From contig DASUWS010000203.1 of assembly GCA_036378295.1 (NCBI GenBank), positions 1 to 64,000 of the forward strand: a stretch of DNA of 64,000 bases, written 5' to 3'. The translations under genes and the position numbers were made by a program. Positions within the stretch are counted from its first letter, which is position 1. Every line of letters starts with the position of its first letter. Source of the stretch: DAHUXT01 sp036378295 (GTDB lineage Bacteria; Chloroflexota; Ktedonobacteria; Ktedonobacterales; JADMIN01). The notes under the pieces were generated by a model. That model ran no database searches. It was not told where the DNA came from and was given only the letters and a program-made list of their open reading frames with translations. Below, piece after piece: positions 9,904 through 19,289 of this stretch.

Positions 9904-9937
9904 TCCGAGAGAAGAGAGCGAACCGGGAGCGGGCATT

Positions 9938-10339
9938 ATGGCGACGGAGCAGAGAGAACCGGCGGTGATTCGCCTCGACGAGGCAAGTCCGACGCCGAAG
10001 TATCAGCAGATTGTGGAGCAGGTGCGCGCGCTGGTGGCCAGCGGCGTGCTGTCGCCACGAACACGGCTGCCCTCTGTGCGCCAGCTTGCGGCTGATCTTG
10101 GTATCAATGTCAATACCGTACTGGCGGCGTATCGCGCGCTGGAATCCGAGGGCATCATTCTGCTGCGGCATGGGGCGCGAGCAGTCGTCCACCCACGTCT
10201 GGAGCGCGTCACCGAGCCACCCGTTGGCGATATCGAACGCATTCGCGCCGCTCTGGAACGGACGCGCACCGACGCGCTCCTGCTGGGCATGACGCTGGAG
10301 CAATTACGCGCACTGGCAGCCGAAGTATTTGGCAGATAA
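9938..10339 (+). CDS. GntR-family transcriptional regulator, YtrA subfamily
   Basis: A 133-aa regulator with an N-terminal GntR winged helix-turn-helix: PKYQQIVEQVRALVASGVL, then LPSVRQLAADLGINVNTVLAAYRALESEGI. The short C-terminal tail of about 45 residues, with no ligand-binding domain, is the hallmark of the YtrA subfamily, which dimerises through a few helices and usually represses an adjacent membrane-protein or ABC operon. The next gene is a DUF1648 membrane protein on the same strand, the usual partner. The start has GGGAG upstream. A promoter with an overlapping inverted repeat lies about 35 bp before the gene, so autorepression is likely. Confidence 0.92.
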   Translation: MATEQREPAVIRLDEASPTPKYQQIVEQVRALVASGVLSPRTRLPSVRQLAADLGINVNTVLAAYRALESEGIILLRHGARAVVHPRLERVTEPPVGDIERIRAALERTRTDALLLGMTLEQLRALAAEVFGR

Positions 10340-10412
10340 ATAGCGGCTGGCGGCTCAAATCGGAGCATTTTCGAGAGTCGAGAGTCGAGCCAACCACTCA
10401 GGAGAGGCCGTT

Positions 10413-11510
10413 ATGGCGACGTTGCTGGCGGTAGGAATACAAGCGCTCGTGCTGGTGATCATCACAACGATCTCGCTGCTGATGCCGTCGCTGACACGGC
10501 GCGACCTGCTTTTCGGCACGACGGTGCCACCCAATACCCGCGCTACGGCAGCGGGGCGGGCAATCATCCGGCGCTATCGTACCGGGGTACTGCTGCTGGC
10601 TATTCTCCAGGCCATCGGGCTGGTGCTGCTCCGGGCGCTGGCTCCCGCGCGATTCTGGGCCAGCATCGGGATTGTCGTCATCCCACTCGTGCTGGTGCTG
10701 CTGCCTGATATCCCCTATCTCCTGGCGTGGCGTGCCTCACGCGCGTTGGCATCCTCAGCACCACCAGCAGCCCCACCCGTCCCATCGGCAGGCCTGCACC
10801 CACGACGCTACGCCGACTACGTCCCGCTCGTTTGGGAGGCGCTGCCCCTGGCGCTCATCGCGCTGACTGCCTCGTATCTCGCGATGACGTATGCCGCGGC
10901 GCCCGCGATCATCCCCACGCACTTCGACGCCGCGGGCAATCCCAACGCGTACGCGCACAAGACCGTCGGCTCGTACTTCCTGCTCGTTTGGACGCAGCTT
11001 TTCCTCTATGTGCTCATCACTTTCCTGAGCGCACTGACGGTCCGTGCCAAAGCACAACCTACCGTGGCCGACGAGACATTCCGGCGACGGATGATGCGCT
11101 ACCTGTTTGGTGTAAAGTCGCTGATGATCGCCCTGATGGGGGTGCTGGCGCTCTCCGTCGCTCAATCGGCCCTGAGTGGCCATGCCAACGTCAATTGGGT
11201 GCTCTGGGTTACGCTTGGCTGTGTCGTGCTGATATTAGGCGGCGCGATCTGGATCGGCATCACGACGGGGCAGGGCGGCTCGCGGCTGGGCATCAATGGC
11301 CAGAACACGACCGACCGCATGGACGACCGTTACTGGAAGCTCGGCGGCATCTATGCCAACCCGAGCGATCCGGCGATCTTCGTCGAGCGGCGCTTTGGCC
11401 TTGGCTGGACGATCAATGTCGGCAACCCCCGAGCGCTGCTGGTACTGATCATTCTGCTGGCGCTGCCATTTGCCTTTACCGCGTTGACGTTCGTCGTGGT
11501 GGGGCGATAG
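10413..11510 (+). CDS. DUF1648 / DUF5808 membrane protein
   Basis: A 365-aa multi-pass membrane protein. The N-terminal helices include VGIQALVLVIITTISLLMP. A DUF1648 segment sits near residues 140-195 (PTHFDAAGNPNAYAHKT), as in SdpI-type immunity or signalling proteins. Near the C-terminus is a DUF5808-like segment (DDRYWKLGGIYANPSDPAIF, then ERRFGLGWTINVGNP). Such proteins are commonly paired with YtrA-type GntR repressors, as here, with a 73-bp gap. The function is not established; roles in envelope stress or toxin immunity are known for SdpI. A purine-rich AGGAG lies upstream of the start. Confidence 0.8.
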   Translation: MATLLAVGIQALVLVIITTISLLMPSLTRRDLLFGTTVPPNTRATAAGRAIIRRYRTGVLLLAILQAIGLVLLRALAPARFWASIGIVVIPLVLVLLPDIPYLLAWRASRALASSAPPAAPPVPSAGLHPRRYADYVPLVWEALPLALIALTASYLAMTYAAAPAIIPTHFDAAGNPNAYAHKTVGSYFLLVWTQLFLYVLITFLSALTVRAKAQPTVADETFRRRMMRYLFGVKSLMIALMGVLALSVAQSALSGHANVNWVLWVTLGCVVLILGGAIWIGITTGQGGSRLGINGQNTTDRMDDRYWKLGGIYANPSDPAIFVERRFGLGWTINVGNPRALLVLIILLALPFAFTALTFVVVGR

Positions 11511-11523
11511 GCGGTAAAGACGC

Positions 11524-11562
11524 GCTCTCCCCTACCCCGGCTCGCGAGGAGATGGGGAGAGC
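11524..11562. terminator. Hairpin between convergent genes
   Basis: A perfect 9-bp inverted repeat GCTCTCCCC (11524-11532) / GGGGAGAGC (11554-11562) lies between the DUF1648 gene and the convergent zinc-cluster gene. There is no strong T-run on either side, so this may be a bidirectional or partial terminator. Confidence 0.45.
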
Positions 11563-11593
11563 TTACAGACGTATCATTCCTGCCCGCTTCTCA

Positions 11594-13210
11594 TCATCCT
11601 TCCGCGCCATTGCCATGTCCGCCGCCATTCTGGTGCGGCTGATCGCTGGCCGGGGCACCGGACTCCTCGTGCTGGCCGATGGCATCCGTGGCATCATCGG
11701 GAAGGATACGTATATGCCGCGTTCGGTACTCGTCCAGGGGGCGCGGCGCCTCGCCCGGCAGCCGGCGGAGTTCGTCGCGCTCGCCGTTCAGGTCGCGTAT
11801 CACCGCTTTGAAGAAGCGCCCTACCCGTGTCCAGCGCGCCGGGAAGCTTTCGGCCCAGAAGCGCTCTGACCTGGTGGGGCCAACAGCGCTAAAGGCGAAT
11901 TCGCGCTCATCGAAGGTGTACTCAACGTGCGTCACGGGAATGCAGGTCAGCCGCAGCCGGCGCCCAATGACATGCCGGGCGGGATCATCCGGTGGCTCCG
12001 TAGAGGACTCTCCGGCCCCGTTCCCATCGTTTACCAGCGCCCGCGCGATTGTCCAGACGCCAGGAGGCACGCCGAGCGGCGGTTCGCCCTCCACGTCGGT
12101 AATCGTGCCTTCCCAGACAGTTTCCTCGGAGGCACGCCTGAGCATCGCACTCGACAGCCAGCCTGCCTCTTCGGCCCGCGTCGGCATTACCGTCCGGCTG
12201 ATGGAGCGCGTATCGAAGCGGCGCACGACCTCACGATAACGAATGACCCGCGCCGAACCATCGCAGGCCGCGCAGGGCGCATAGCCACTTCCTTTGCAGG
12301 TGGCGCACACACGCTTGCCTGTCTTGCATGAGCAGGGGATAGTCCCGTCGACACAGTCAGGGCAGGGAATCGTCTCACCAGAAGCTGGGGCGGTTGGCGC
12401 CCATTGTGCCGATGGCGGCAGGGGCACGCCGTAATCCTGGCGCAGCCGCTCGGAAAAATCTGCCAACTTCTCGGCGGCATCGGTCGCCAGCCGCTCGGCC
12501 TGCACCTGAAAATAGCCCTTGGAGGCACGCGCCCGGCGCTCGGCGGCAGCGTCGGCGATGCGCCCGCGTCCCCGGCAGCGGCGGCAAGTCACACGCGCGC
12601 GGCCATGGCACTCCGGGCAGCGCACGAACCCCTTCCCCTCACAATCGGCGCAGTCGCGGTGGCCCGTGCCGTTACAGACCAGACACGCGCCCGCCATCTC
12701 GCTGCCTGCCAGCCGTTCCCGACGCTCGCCAGAGGTGATTTCCGGCGTCGCGGGAAACGTGTAGTCCCAGGCGGACAGAATCGGCGCGGGCGGCGGGGGC
12801 GGTGTGCCTGTCCATGGCGCTGAGCCTTCGGATAAGCTGCGCGTCTCGCCACGCTCGCTCAACTCCACCCGCCAGACGGCGGTTTCATAGAGGGCGCGGG
12901 TGCGCATGCCGTCGGGCAGCTCAGGGTCAACCAGGAAGTCTCGCGCAACCCAACGGCGAGCCAACTCGCGCGCGCGGAGCTCGTTGGCCGGGGCAAGCTG
13001 GGCGGTTTCGATGCCCTCGGGGCCGACGCTGCTCGACTCCTCCCACAGTTCGGTGGCGCGGTCAAGCACCTGGCGCACCCGTTCGCCCAGATCGCCCATT
13101 GATTCACGAAACAGCCGTATCGTCTCGCGTGCCTGGCGTTCCAGCTCATCGGTCAGCTCGTCACGATCCGGCCCGAAGTCTTTCATCCGGCGAGTCCAGT
13201 CGTCACCCAC
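11594..13210 (-). CDS. Protein with two DnaJ-type zinc clusters, third gene of the XPB-Bax1 operon
   Basis: A 538-aa protein. The N-terminus is helical (TDELERQARETIRLFRE). Around residues 170-215 is a run of four CxxCxGxG-type motifs (CLVCNGTG, CADCEGKG, CPECHGRA, CRRCRGRG), then a helical spacer and a second cluster around 275-315 (CPDCVDGT, CSCKTGK, CATCKGSG, CAACDGSA). These match the zinc-binding repeats of DnaJ but there is no J domain. The C-terminal 200 residues look like a beta-rich domain of unknown function. The GTG start follows AAGGAGG. It begins 22 bp after the Bax1-like gene on the same strand, so it is probably co-transcribed. Zinc clusters suggest protein or nucleic-acid binding; a repair role is inferred only from context. 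Confidence 0.8.
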   Translation of the reverse strand: MGDDWTRRMKDFGPDRDELTDELERQARETIRLFRESMGDLGERVRQVLDRATELWEESSSVGPEGIETAQLAPANELRARELARRWVARDFLVDPELPDGMRTRALYETAVWRVELSERGETRSLSEGSAPWTGTPPPPPAPILSAWDYTFPATPEITSGERRERLAGSEMAGACLVCNGTGHRDCADCEGKGFVRCPECHGRARVTCRRCRGRGRIADAAAERRARASKGYFQVQAERLATDAAEKLADFSERLRQDYGVPLPPSAQWAPTAPASGETIPCPDCVDGTIPCSCKTGKRVCATCKGSGYAPCAACDGSARVIRYREVVRRFDTRSISRTVMPTRAEEAGWLSSAMLRRASEETVWEGTITDVEGEPPLGVPPGVWTIARALVNDGNGAGESSTEPPDDPARHVIGRRLRLTCIPVTHVEYTFDEREFAFSAVGPTRSERFWAESFPARWTRVGRFFKAVIRDLNGERDELRRLPGEAPRPLDEYRTRHIRILPDDATDAIGQHEESGAPASDQPHQNGGGHGNGAEG

Positions 13211-13232
13211 AGTGTGCCTCCTTCAGGCAACA

Positions 13233-15401
13233 TCAAGCCTCGTGCGTGGATGGGGCTCCTGGGCCACTCTCATCGTCCGCGCGCTCGGTCGAGAAGAAGT
13301 CTAGTTGCGATAGTCCGTTATCTCCTCCATCCTGTCTATGCTGTTTACGGCGGGCACGTGGGCGTGGTTGCGTGTATGGCTGTGTTGACCGGGGAGACGA
13401 TGCCCCAGAAGGCGCCTTGCTTTCGGCTGCCGCTCCTGCGGTGAGCGTGCCGCCAGCGGCTCCTCCCGGAACACTGGATGCACCAGACCCTTCAAGTATG
13501 CCAGGTACGATCACCTCGGCGGTAAAGATAGACGTGCGCGCCACACGCAATCCGGCGCGCTCCGCGAGTGCTTCCACCGTTGCCTCATCGAGATCGGCAA
13601 GTCCCGGCTCACTCTCACGCAGGAGATACGCCAACTGAGCCAGCGGCAGCCTCCCACCAGCCGCGCCAGCGACATACTCACCCACTCGCGCGACTCGCTG
13701 TGCTAGCCACGAGGGAGCGCATAGCCCCAGCCCCTCGATCCAGACGGGCGCGGCATCTGGATTTTCGCCCGCCAGTGCCCGGAGGGCGGTATCCAGCTCA
13801 GCGCGTGTGTAGCTATGCAGCAGGGCATAGCTCTCGCGGGACGGGATGCGCTCGCGCAGCGCTATTTCAGCGGCAATCTGTGGCAGATCGAGCGTCGCCA
13901 GCCGCCGGGAGGAGTCGTCGTAGGCGCGATCCAGCAAAGAGATCATCTCATGCGCGGGGATGTGGTCGCGGGCATACCAGAGCAGCGGGAATATCCCTTC
14001 GAAGATGCCCAGCTCACTCCGCGCCGATGCTGGCGCCGCAATTGCCAGCGCAACCCGCCCGCGCAGCGCGGCAAGCTTCCGTGCCTTGCGCTCGCGATAC
14101 TCTGGACGCCAGTAGCCCGCGATTTCGAGGTAGACCCGGCGCATCCCACGAATGAGCGCGAAATCAGGCACGAGAATCGTATCTCCCACCAGCAGCGGCT
14201 CTGGTTCGCGCTCTAGCCGCCAGCCATGCGACGCCTCGGCTCGCTCCAGCGCCGCGAACTCCCCGGCGAACCGCGCCTCCAGAGCGCTATCATAGCTCGC
14301 CTGTGTCCCGCCGATGCTTCCACCTGCTTCCTCAGGCGCGGCGCCGACGCCGAGCAAGGTGAGGAGCCTATCATCCAGTACGAAGGGCAGCGGACGCCCG
14401 TGCAGATAGACCTGCGCAATCCCGCGCAAGCCGCTTCCAGCGAGAGCGGCACGCCGACCCGCGCGTTCTGGAGCACGCCGGTAGCCGAGCAATGCGCGAC
14501 AGAGACGTGCGAGCCGCTCACCATACGCAGCGGGGGCGGCGCTGATCTCCTGCGGGCCATAGAGCAGCACACGAATGGGTCGCCCGGCAGCCTCCAGCGT
14601 TTCCCTGCCTTCATCGCGATCGTCCAGAGTGTCCAGCAGATAGGAACCGCCCGCTTCGGCGACGCGTGCCAGTGGTGGAGCGGTTGCCACAGGGTCATCA
14701 TCGGCGAAGGAAAGATCATAGTGAACGCCCATCGTGCGCGCCAGGAAGCAGAGTCGCTTGACGACGGTGCCCAGCGATTCGCCGCCCGCCTGCCCTATAT
14801 CAGGTGGCACGACCCATTCAACGCTCGCGGCATTCGCCAGCAGCGCCTCGAAGACGCGCTGGTTGTAGCGCCGGGCCAGCGCGTCGGCTGTGGGTGGGGT
14901 CTCGTTGAGCCGGTGAAGCACTGCCTGCGCCTCGCCATCCAGCACGAGCAACGCATCGAGCGTAGCGCGGCGCAGTCCCAGACTCGCGGCACAGGTGTCC
15001 AGCGCGGCCTCGCGGCTCGTGGCGTTCAGGTAGCCCCCGGCATGGTCGTTCACCCAGTCGTAGAGCACCAGCCGCAATTGTCCCGGCGAGTGTATCTCAC
15101 GCGCATCCAAAGCGGCGGCTTCGTCGGCACTGGCGCTCCCCGGCCAGGAGGGCGACCGCCACTCGTAGTCCTCGGAGAGGCAGTTGGTCAGGCAGCGGGC
15201 CAACCGGTAATCGCCGATCAGCTCGGCAGCACGATCCTGCGGGAAGCTCGCCCGCTCACGCCCAGCCCACTCCTCGTAGAGCGCGATCAGCGCCTCGATT
15301 TCACGCGCCAACTCACCCGAGCGCAGCAGATAGGGCGTCAGCCGTGTCTCTCCGCCACGTCGCGAGATGGTCTTCTTGATATCCGCCAGCGCCAACCGCA
15401 T
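13233..15401 (-). CDS. Bax1-like nuclease (DUF790 family), XPB partner
   Basis: A protein of the DUF790 family, whose archaeal member Bax1 binds XPB helicase and cleaves 3' of the bubble in nucleotide-excision-repair-like reactions. The N-terminal MRLALADIKK, SGELAREIEALIALYEEW and DYRLARCLTNCL match the family. A nuclease-like core is seen around residues 405-430 (ILVPDFALI, then VYLEIAGYWRPEYRERK), which fits a PD-(D/E)XK-like arrangement. The C-terminal 80 residues are low-complexity, Ser/Ala/Pro and Arg-rich, and may be disordered. The ATG at 15399-15401 is preceded by AGGA at seven bases; a longer frame to 15452 would overlap the helicase. The gap to the upstream helicase gene is 22 bp. 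Confidence 0.88.
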   Translation of the reverse strand: MRLALADIKKTISRRGGETRLTPYLLRSGELAREIEALIALYEEWAGRERASFPQDRAAELIGDYRLARCLTNCLSEDYEWRSPSWPGSASADEAAALDAREIHSPGQLRLVLYDWVNDHAGGYLNATSREAALDTCAASLGLRRATLDALLVLDGEAQAVLHRLNETPPTADALARRYNQRVFEALLANAASVEWVVPPDIGQAGGESLGTVVKRLCFLARTMGVHYDLSFADDDPVATAPPLARVAEAGGSYLLDTLDDRDEGRETLEAAGRPIRVLLYGPQEISAAPAAYGERLARLCRALLGYRRAPERAGRRAALAGSGLRGIAQVYLHGRPLPFVLDDRLLTLLGVGAAPEEAGGSIGGTQASYDSALEARFAGEFAALERAEASHGWRLEREPEPLLVGDTILVPDFALIRGMRRVYLEIAGYWRPEYRERKARKLAALRGRVALAIAAPASARSELGIFEGIFPLLWYARDHIPAHEMISLLDRAYDDSSRRLATLDLPQIAAEIALRERIPSRESYALLHSYTRAELDTALRALAGENPDAAPVWIEGLGLCAPSWLAQRVARVGEYVAGAAGGRLPLAQLAYLLRESEPGLADLDEATVEALAERAGLRVARTSIFTAEVIVPGILEGSGASSVPGGAAGGTLTAGAAAESKAPSGASSPRSTQPYTQPRPRARRKQHRQDGGDNGLSQLDFFSTERADDESGPGAPSTHEA

Positions 15402-15423
15402 GCGATGATCCTCTCCCTGCCTA

Positions 15424-16902
15424 CTATGCCCGTGACCGACGGCGATCTGCAACGCGCTCCTCGGTGGTGCCCTCCGTTACCAGTTCGTAGAGTCTTGCCC
15501 GCGTCTCCTTGGGCCGCAGCACGCGCCCCAGCCGCTGAATATACTCCCGGCGAGTGGCATTACCGCTGACGATGATGGCGACGCCGCAATCGGGAATATC
15601 CACACCTTCATTCAGCACCCGACCCGTTGCCAGTCGCATGTAGCGACCTGATCGGAAGCGCTCAAGGATCAGTCGCCGCTCTTCCGCGGCTGTCTTATGG
15701 GTAATCTGAGGGATGCAGAACCGCTGGCTGATCGCCTCGACCAGCGCGTTATACTCGCTGAAGACCAGCACTCGCTCGCCCGCGTGGCGGGCAAACAGCT
15801 CTTCGAGCAGCGCAAGCTTGGCCGGAGCGTTCATCGCCAACGAGCGTGCCTCGCGCCAGGCCAACATCGCGGCGCGTGCCTCTGGATCGCGGGCGCTGGC
15901 CCAGAGCACCTTCCGCTGGAAGTCGGCGGGCGAGGTGATGGCGATATGGTGTTTGCGCAGGTAAGCGCGGTAGACGGCGCGGGCATCTTCATAGCGCGCG
16001 GCATCGTCCGGGCTGAGCGCGACGGTCAGCCGCTCTTCGTCGTAGCGGGCGAGATAGCGGGCGGCGGCCAGCTCATCGGGTGCGCGGCGATAGACCTCTG
16101 GCCCGATCAACCGGTCAAGGGCAAGATGTTCCTCGTCGGCGCGTTCGGGCGTCGCGCTGAGTCCCAGACGCAGCGGTGTAAACGCGCCCTCGGCAATCTG
16201 GCGATAGGTCTGCGCGGGCAGATGATGGCACTCGTCGAAGATCAGCAGCCCAAACCGCCGCAACAGCTCAGGATGCAGCGCGGCGGATTCATAGGTAATG
16301 ACGGTGATCGGTTGCACCTCATGCGCACCGCCGCCATAGACGCCAATGGCGTCGGGTGGACTGTTTAGTGCCTCGGCCAGCGCCCGCTGCCACTGGCGCA
16401 GCAAATCAATCGTCGGCACTACCACCAGCGTCGCCAACTCCACCTCGGCTATCGCCAGGGCGCCTACCAGCGTCTTGCCGCTCCCGGTCGGCAGCACCAC
16501 CACACCACGGCATCCCTCGGCGCGCCATGCCGTGAGCGCATCCTCCTGATAGGGGCGCGGCGTGAGCGCGGGGCGCACCGGCCACGGAAGCGCGGGCCGT
16601 TCGTCGAAAGCGATGGCGATATCCCAGCCCGCCAGCGCCGTTTTGAGCCAGGCGAAATCGAGCGGGCGCGCCCGCAGCACCCGTGCCCGCATGTCGCGCT
16701 TCAGCAGCGCCGTTGCCAGCCCGGCATCTTCGCCAAACAGGGCCTGATAGAGCGCGTCGTCATCCATCGACCAGAGCGCCTCAGGCGGCACCAGCGCGAT
16801 GTCGCGCCCGCGCCACTCGATACGTACGGTGGTCTTCTCCGGCGTTGGTTGTCGTTCCGCTGCTTCACTCGTCCCGGCTGCTACGGGCTGGCTGCCATCC
16901 AT
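15424..16902 (-). CDS. XPB-like SF2 DNA helicase
   Basis: A 492-aa superfamily 2 helicase related to XPB/Rad25. The N-terminal damage-recognition-like domain includes DFAWLKTALAGWDIAI and precedes Q-like LTPRPYQEDAL. Walker A is LPTGSGKT (Lys about residue 143), motif II is DECHH (about 223), motif III is LGLSATPER, and the C-terminal RecA domain has VLVFSEYNALVEAIS, LNEGVDIPDCGVAII and motif VI QRLGRVLRPK. The enzyme unwinds DNA with ATP and in archaea and some bacteria works with Bax1. It heads a three-gene minus-strand operon (XPB, Bax1-like, zinc-cluster protein). GAAGGGA precedes the ATG by about ten bases. Confidence 0.93.
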   Translation of the reverse strand: MDGSQPVAAGTSEAAERQPTPEKTTVRIEWRGRDIALVPPEALWSMDDDALYQALFGEDAGLATALLKRDMRARVLRARPLDFAWLKTALAGWDIAIAFDERPALPWPVRPALTPRPYQEDALTAWRAEGCRGVVVLPTGSGKTLVGALAIAEVELATLVVVPTIDLLRQWQRALAEALNSPPDAIGVYGGGAHEVQPITVITYESAALHPELLRRFGLLIFDECHHLPAQTYRQIAEGAFTPLRLGLSATPERADEEHLALDRLIGPEVYRRAPDELAAARYLARYDEERLTVALSPDDAARYEDARAVYRAYLRKHHIAITSPADFQRKVLWASARDPEARAAMLAWREARSLAMNAPAKLALLEELFARHAGERVLVFSEYNALVEAISQRFCIPQITHKTAAEERRLILERFRSGRYMRLATGRVLNEGVDIPDCGVAIIVSGNATRREYIQRLGRVLRPKETRARLYELVTEGTTEERVADRRRSRA

Positions 16903-17074
16903 CGCGCTTCGTTCCCTTCTCTTCCTCTCGTTGTATTCTACGCCCGCCGGACGGAAGCGGTAGATGCCTGTTTACAAACCCGCGGAAACGCGTCACGGAC
17001 ACTTGCCCCCCCTCAATGCATCTTTCCTATGAGCAGATGCTGGAGGGCATCCATATGCTGGGACGGAGTGTATC

Positions 17075-17698
17075 ATGTGGCGAAAGCAACGGGAACCGGA
17101 ACCGACTGACGAGCGAATACCCGGGGACAATGTCGGGGAGGGTGGGGTGACACAGTCGAACGACAACGTGGCGATGGCGCTGGCGCTGCACGCGGAGGCT
17201 GCGCGCCATCTCGCGCTGGCGCTCGTCGGACCAGCAGACGCCGACGACGCCGTGCAGGAGGCGCTGCTGCGCGGCTGGCAAGCATGGGGCACTTTGCGCG
17301 ATCCAGCGAACGTACGTCCCTGGCTGCTGCGCATCACCATCAACGTCTGCCGAGACTGGCAACGCGGGCGTTTTGGCACCCATCGCCGGATGACGGAGCC
17401 ACTGGAAGACACTGATCTCCAGCCTGTTCTTCGCCTCGTTTCTCATCCAGGCGCCTCAAACCACGCGGCGGCGCTCGACCTGCGCGACGCGGTCAACCGG
17501 CTAGATATCCCGCTGCGGGTTGTCGTGGTGCTTCGCTATTATTGCGGTCTCGATGCGACCGAGATCGGCGCAACGATTGGCATTCCCTCCAGCACTGTGC
17601 GTACACGCCTGAGCCGCGCACTCACCCTGCTGCGCGCGTCTCTGGGCGATTCGGATGAGCGGCCCGCCGTATCTCGTCAGGAGGACACAGGTGCCTGA
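17075..17698 (+). CDS. ECF-type RNA polymerase sigma factor
   Basis: A 207-aa sigma-70 family factor. Region 2 is seen as DADDAVQEALLRGWQAW and NVRPWLLRITINVCRDWQR; region 4 as LDIPLRVVVVLRYYCGLDATEIGATIGIPSSTVRTRLSRAL. It redirects RNA polymerase to a stress or signal regulon. The ATG at 17075 has GGAG six bases upstream. A GTG at 17147 with GGGGAGGG close by is an alternative that would remove 24 poorly conserved residues. The 3' end overlaps the next gene by 8 bp, so the two are translationally coupled; the partner has the look of an anti-sigma or sensor protein. Confidence 0.9.
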   Translation: MWRKQREPEPTDERIPGDNVGEGGVTQSNDNVAMALALHAEAARHLALALVGPADADDAVQEALLRGWQAWGTLRDPANVRPWLLRITINVCRDWQRGRFGTHRRMTEPLEDTDLQPVLRLVSHPGASNHAAALDLRDAVNRLDIPLRVVVVLRYYCGLDATEIGATIGIPSSTVRTRLSRALTLLRASLGDSDERPAVSRQEDTGA

Positions 17699-19289
17699 GA
17701 ACCACCAGCACAACCACGGTGACACGCTGCCTCCCGATCTGCAGCGCTTGCACAACCGCCTCCTCGATGATGGCGCCGCGTGGCGCGCGGAGTACCCATC
17801 GGGCGAGACATTCCGCCGCCGCGTGCGGGAGTTTGGAGAGACTCCCATGGCGCGGGTGATGGAGCCGGGCGCGCAAGCTCAGCAGAGAAGGGAAAGCGAT
17901 CGCATAGACATGAATCATCTATCCCTACCACCATCAGAGATTTCTCCTGGCAATGCTCCTCGCGGCAGCGCAAGGCGTCGCTCCTTCCGGGGGGTGGCGG
18001 CTGTCGCGGCGACACTGCTCATCGCGATACTCTTCGGGGTGGCCTTCCAGATGGTGTCGGGCAACCGGCCAGGGCAGGTTTCGACCACCTCGACGCGTAC
18101 ACCATCTGCCAGCACATGGGAAAAGGTCGGCCAGTTCCAGTCGCGCAACGGTGAGCGCGTGGCCGTCGCGCCGAGCGATCCTTACTTTGCGTACCGCCTC
18201 AATTCCGGTACGTTCGCGATGGAACGGAGCGATGATGGCGGCAGAGTCTGGCAGGCGGTGCCGCTGCCCGCGGAGGTCACTCTGTCGCCATTGAAGAATT
18301 ACGCCGTGCTCGACATCAACCCACTCGCCGCGAAGACTGTCTATCTAACGGCGTTCAGCGATCCATCGTCCGCGAGTTGCCCCAGCCCATTCTCCCCCGC
18401 GGGGCAGAGCCTTCGCAATTTTCGGTGTTCTGTGCAATACGTCAGCACAGACGGCGGCCAGATATGGCGGCGACTCATGCTGCCCTCCAATGGACGCCTG
18501 ACGGGCATGTTGAGCCAGGTCCTCGGCTCCCCGCGCGCGCCGCTGCTGCCACAGGGCAATCGAGTCTACTCACTGATGACCACCGATGCCTATGTGGGGG
18601 AATACCGGCTCGTGGTCAGCAGCGACGGGATCAACTGGCAGTTCGCCGATGCCGACCTCGCCGCCACGGGACTGCGCATCGAGGACTACGTCGCCGCGCC
18701 CACAGGATCAACCATCTGGGTCACGCTCTCGGATGGCGGGCTATGGCGGAGCGATAACGCGGGCCAGAACTGGACGCGCATCGCCAACCCGCCAAACGGA
18801 AGCCTCGCCGCCGCCGGAACGATAGATGGCGCATCTGTCCTCTATACCACGTCTGCCAGCGAACCACTAGGCGATATCGCGCCCACAGGAGTACAGGTGA
18901 GCGCAGACGGCGGCAAGACCTGGCAGGCATCTCCGGCGAGTGGGATTCCTGTGGGGCAGCACGCGGCACCGTATTCAGCGATGACACGCCCCGATGGCAC
19001 GTTGGTCATGCTCTTCAGGACGCCACAGTTGAACATCGCCTTCGACGAGGGTATCCTGCACGATGCCGCGTATTACGCGTGGAAGCCCGGCGAGAAGTCC
19101 TGGACCCGCCTCACCTCGACGTTCAACGCTGAGGCCGTCCAGCAGACATGGATTACCCCGGCGGACGACGTGAAACCGCTCGAAACTATCTGGGCGGTCA
19201 TCTACCAGGACCCCACACTCACCTATGAGGGCGAGTCCTACATTAAAGATGGCACATACACGATTGCGGGCTACGGCCTGAAACCGTGA
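17691..19289 (+). CDS. Membrane-anchored beta-propeller protein, putative anti-sigma partner
   Basis: A 532-aa protein with a soluble N-terminal segment of about 95 residues (LPPDLQRLHNRLLDDGAAW), one transmembrane helix at about 97-120 (AAVAATLLIAILFGVAFQMV), and a large extracytoplasmic domain with repeated BNR/Asp-box-like units (RSDDGGRVWQA, STDGGQIWRRL, RSDNAGQNWTRI, SADGGKTWQAS), typical of sialidase or YCF48-type beta-propellers. The GTG at 17691 follows AGGAGG with six-base spacing and overlaps the end of the sigma gene. The topology (short cytoplasmic part, helix, outside sensor) fits an anti-sigma or sensor protein, but no known anti-sigma motif is clear. The ligand is unknown. Confidence 0.8.
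   Translation: MPENHQHNHGDTLPPDLQRLHNRLLDDGAAWRAEYPSGETFRRRVREFGETPMARVMEPGAQAQQRRESDRIDMNHLSLPPSEISPGNAPRGSARRRSFRGVAAVAATLLIAILFGVAFQMVSGNRPGQVSTTSTRTPSASTWEKVGQFQSRNGERVAVAPSDPYFAYRLNSGTFAMERSDDGGRVWQAVPLPAEVTLSPLKNYAVLDINPLAAKTVYLTAFSDPSSASCPSPFSPAGQSLRNFRCSVQYVSTDGGQIWRRLMLPSNGRLTGMLSQVLGSPRAPLLPQGNRVYSLMTTDAYVGEYRLVVSSDGINWQFADADLAATGLRIEDYVAAPTGSTIWVTLSDGGLWRSDNAGQNWTRIANPPNGSLAAAGTIDGASVLYTTSASEPLGDIAPTGVQVSADGGKTWQASPASGIPVGQHAAPYSAMTRPDGTLVMLFRTPQLNIAFDEGILHDAAYYAWKPGEKSWTRLTSTFNAEAVQQTWITPADDVKPLETIWAVIYQDPTLTYEGESYIKDGTYTIAGYGLKP

Noticed and set aside
12394..12823. Overlapping plus-strand Arg/Ala-rich frames
   Set aside because: They are antisense to the zinc-cluster gene; high-GC third-position bias creates such shadows.
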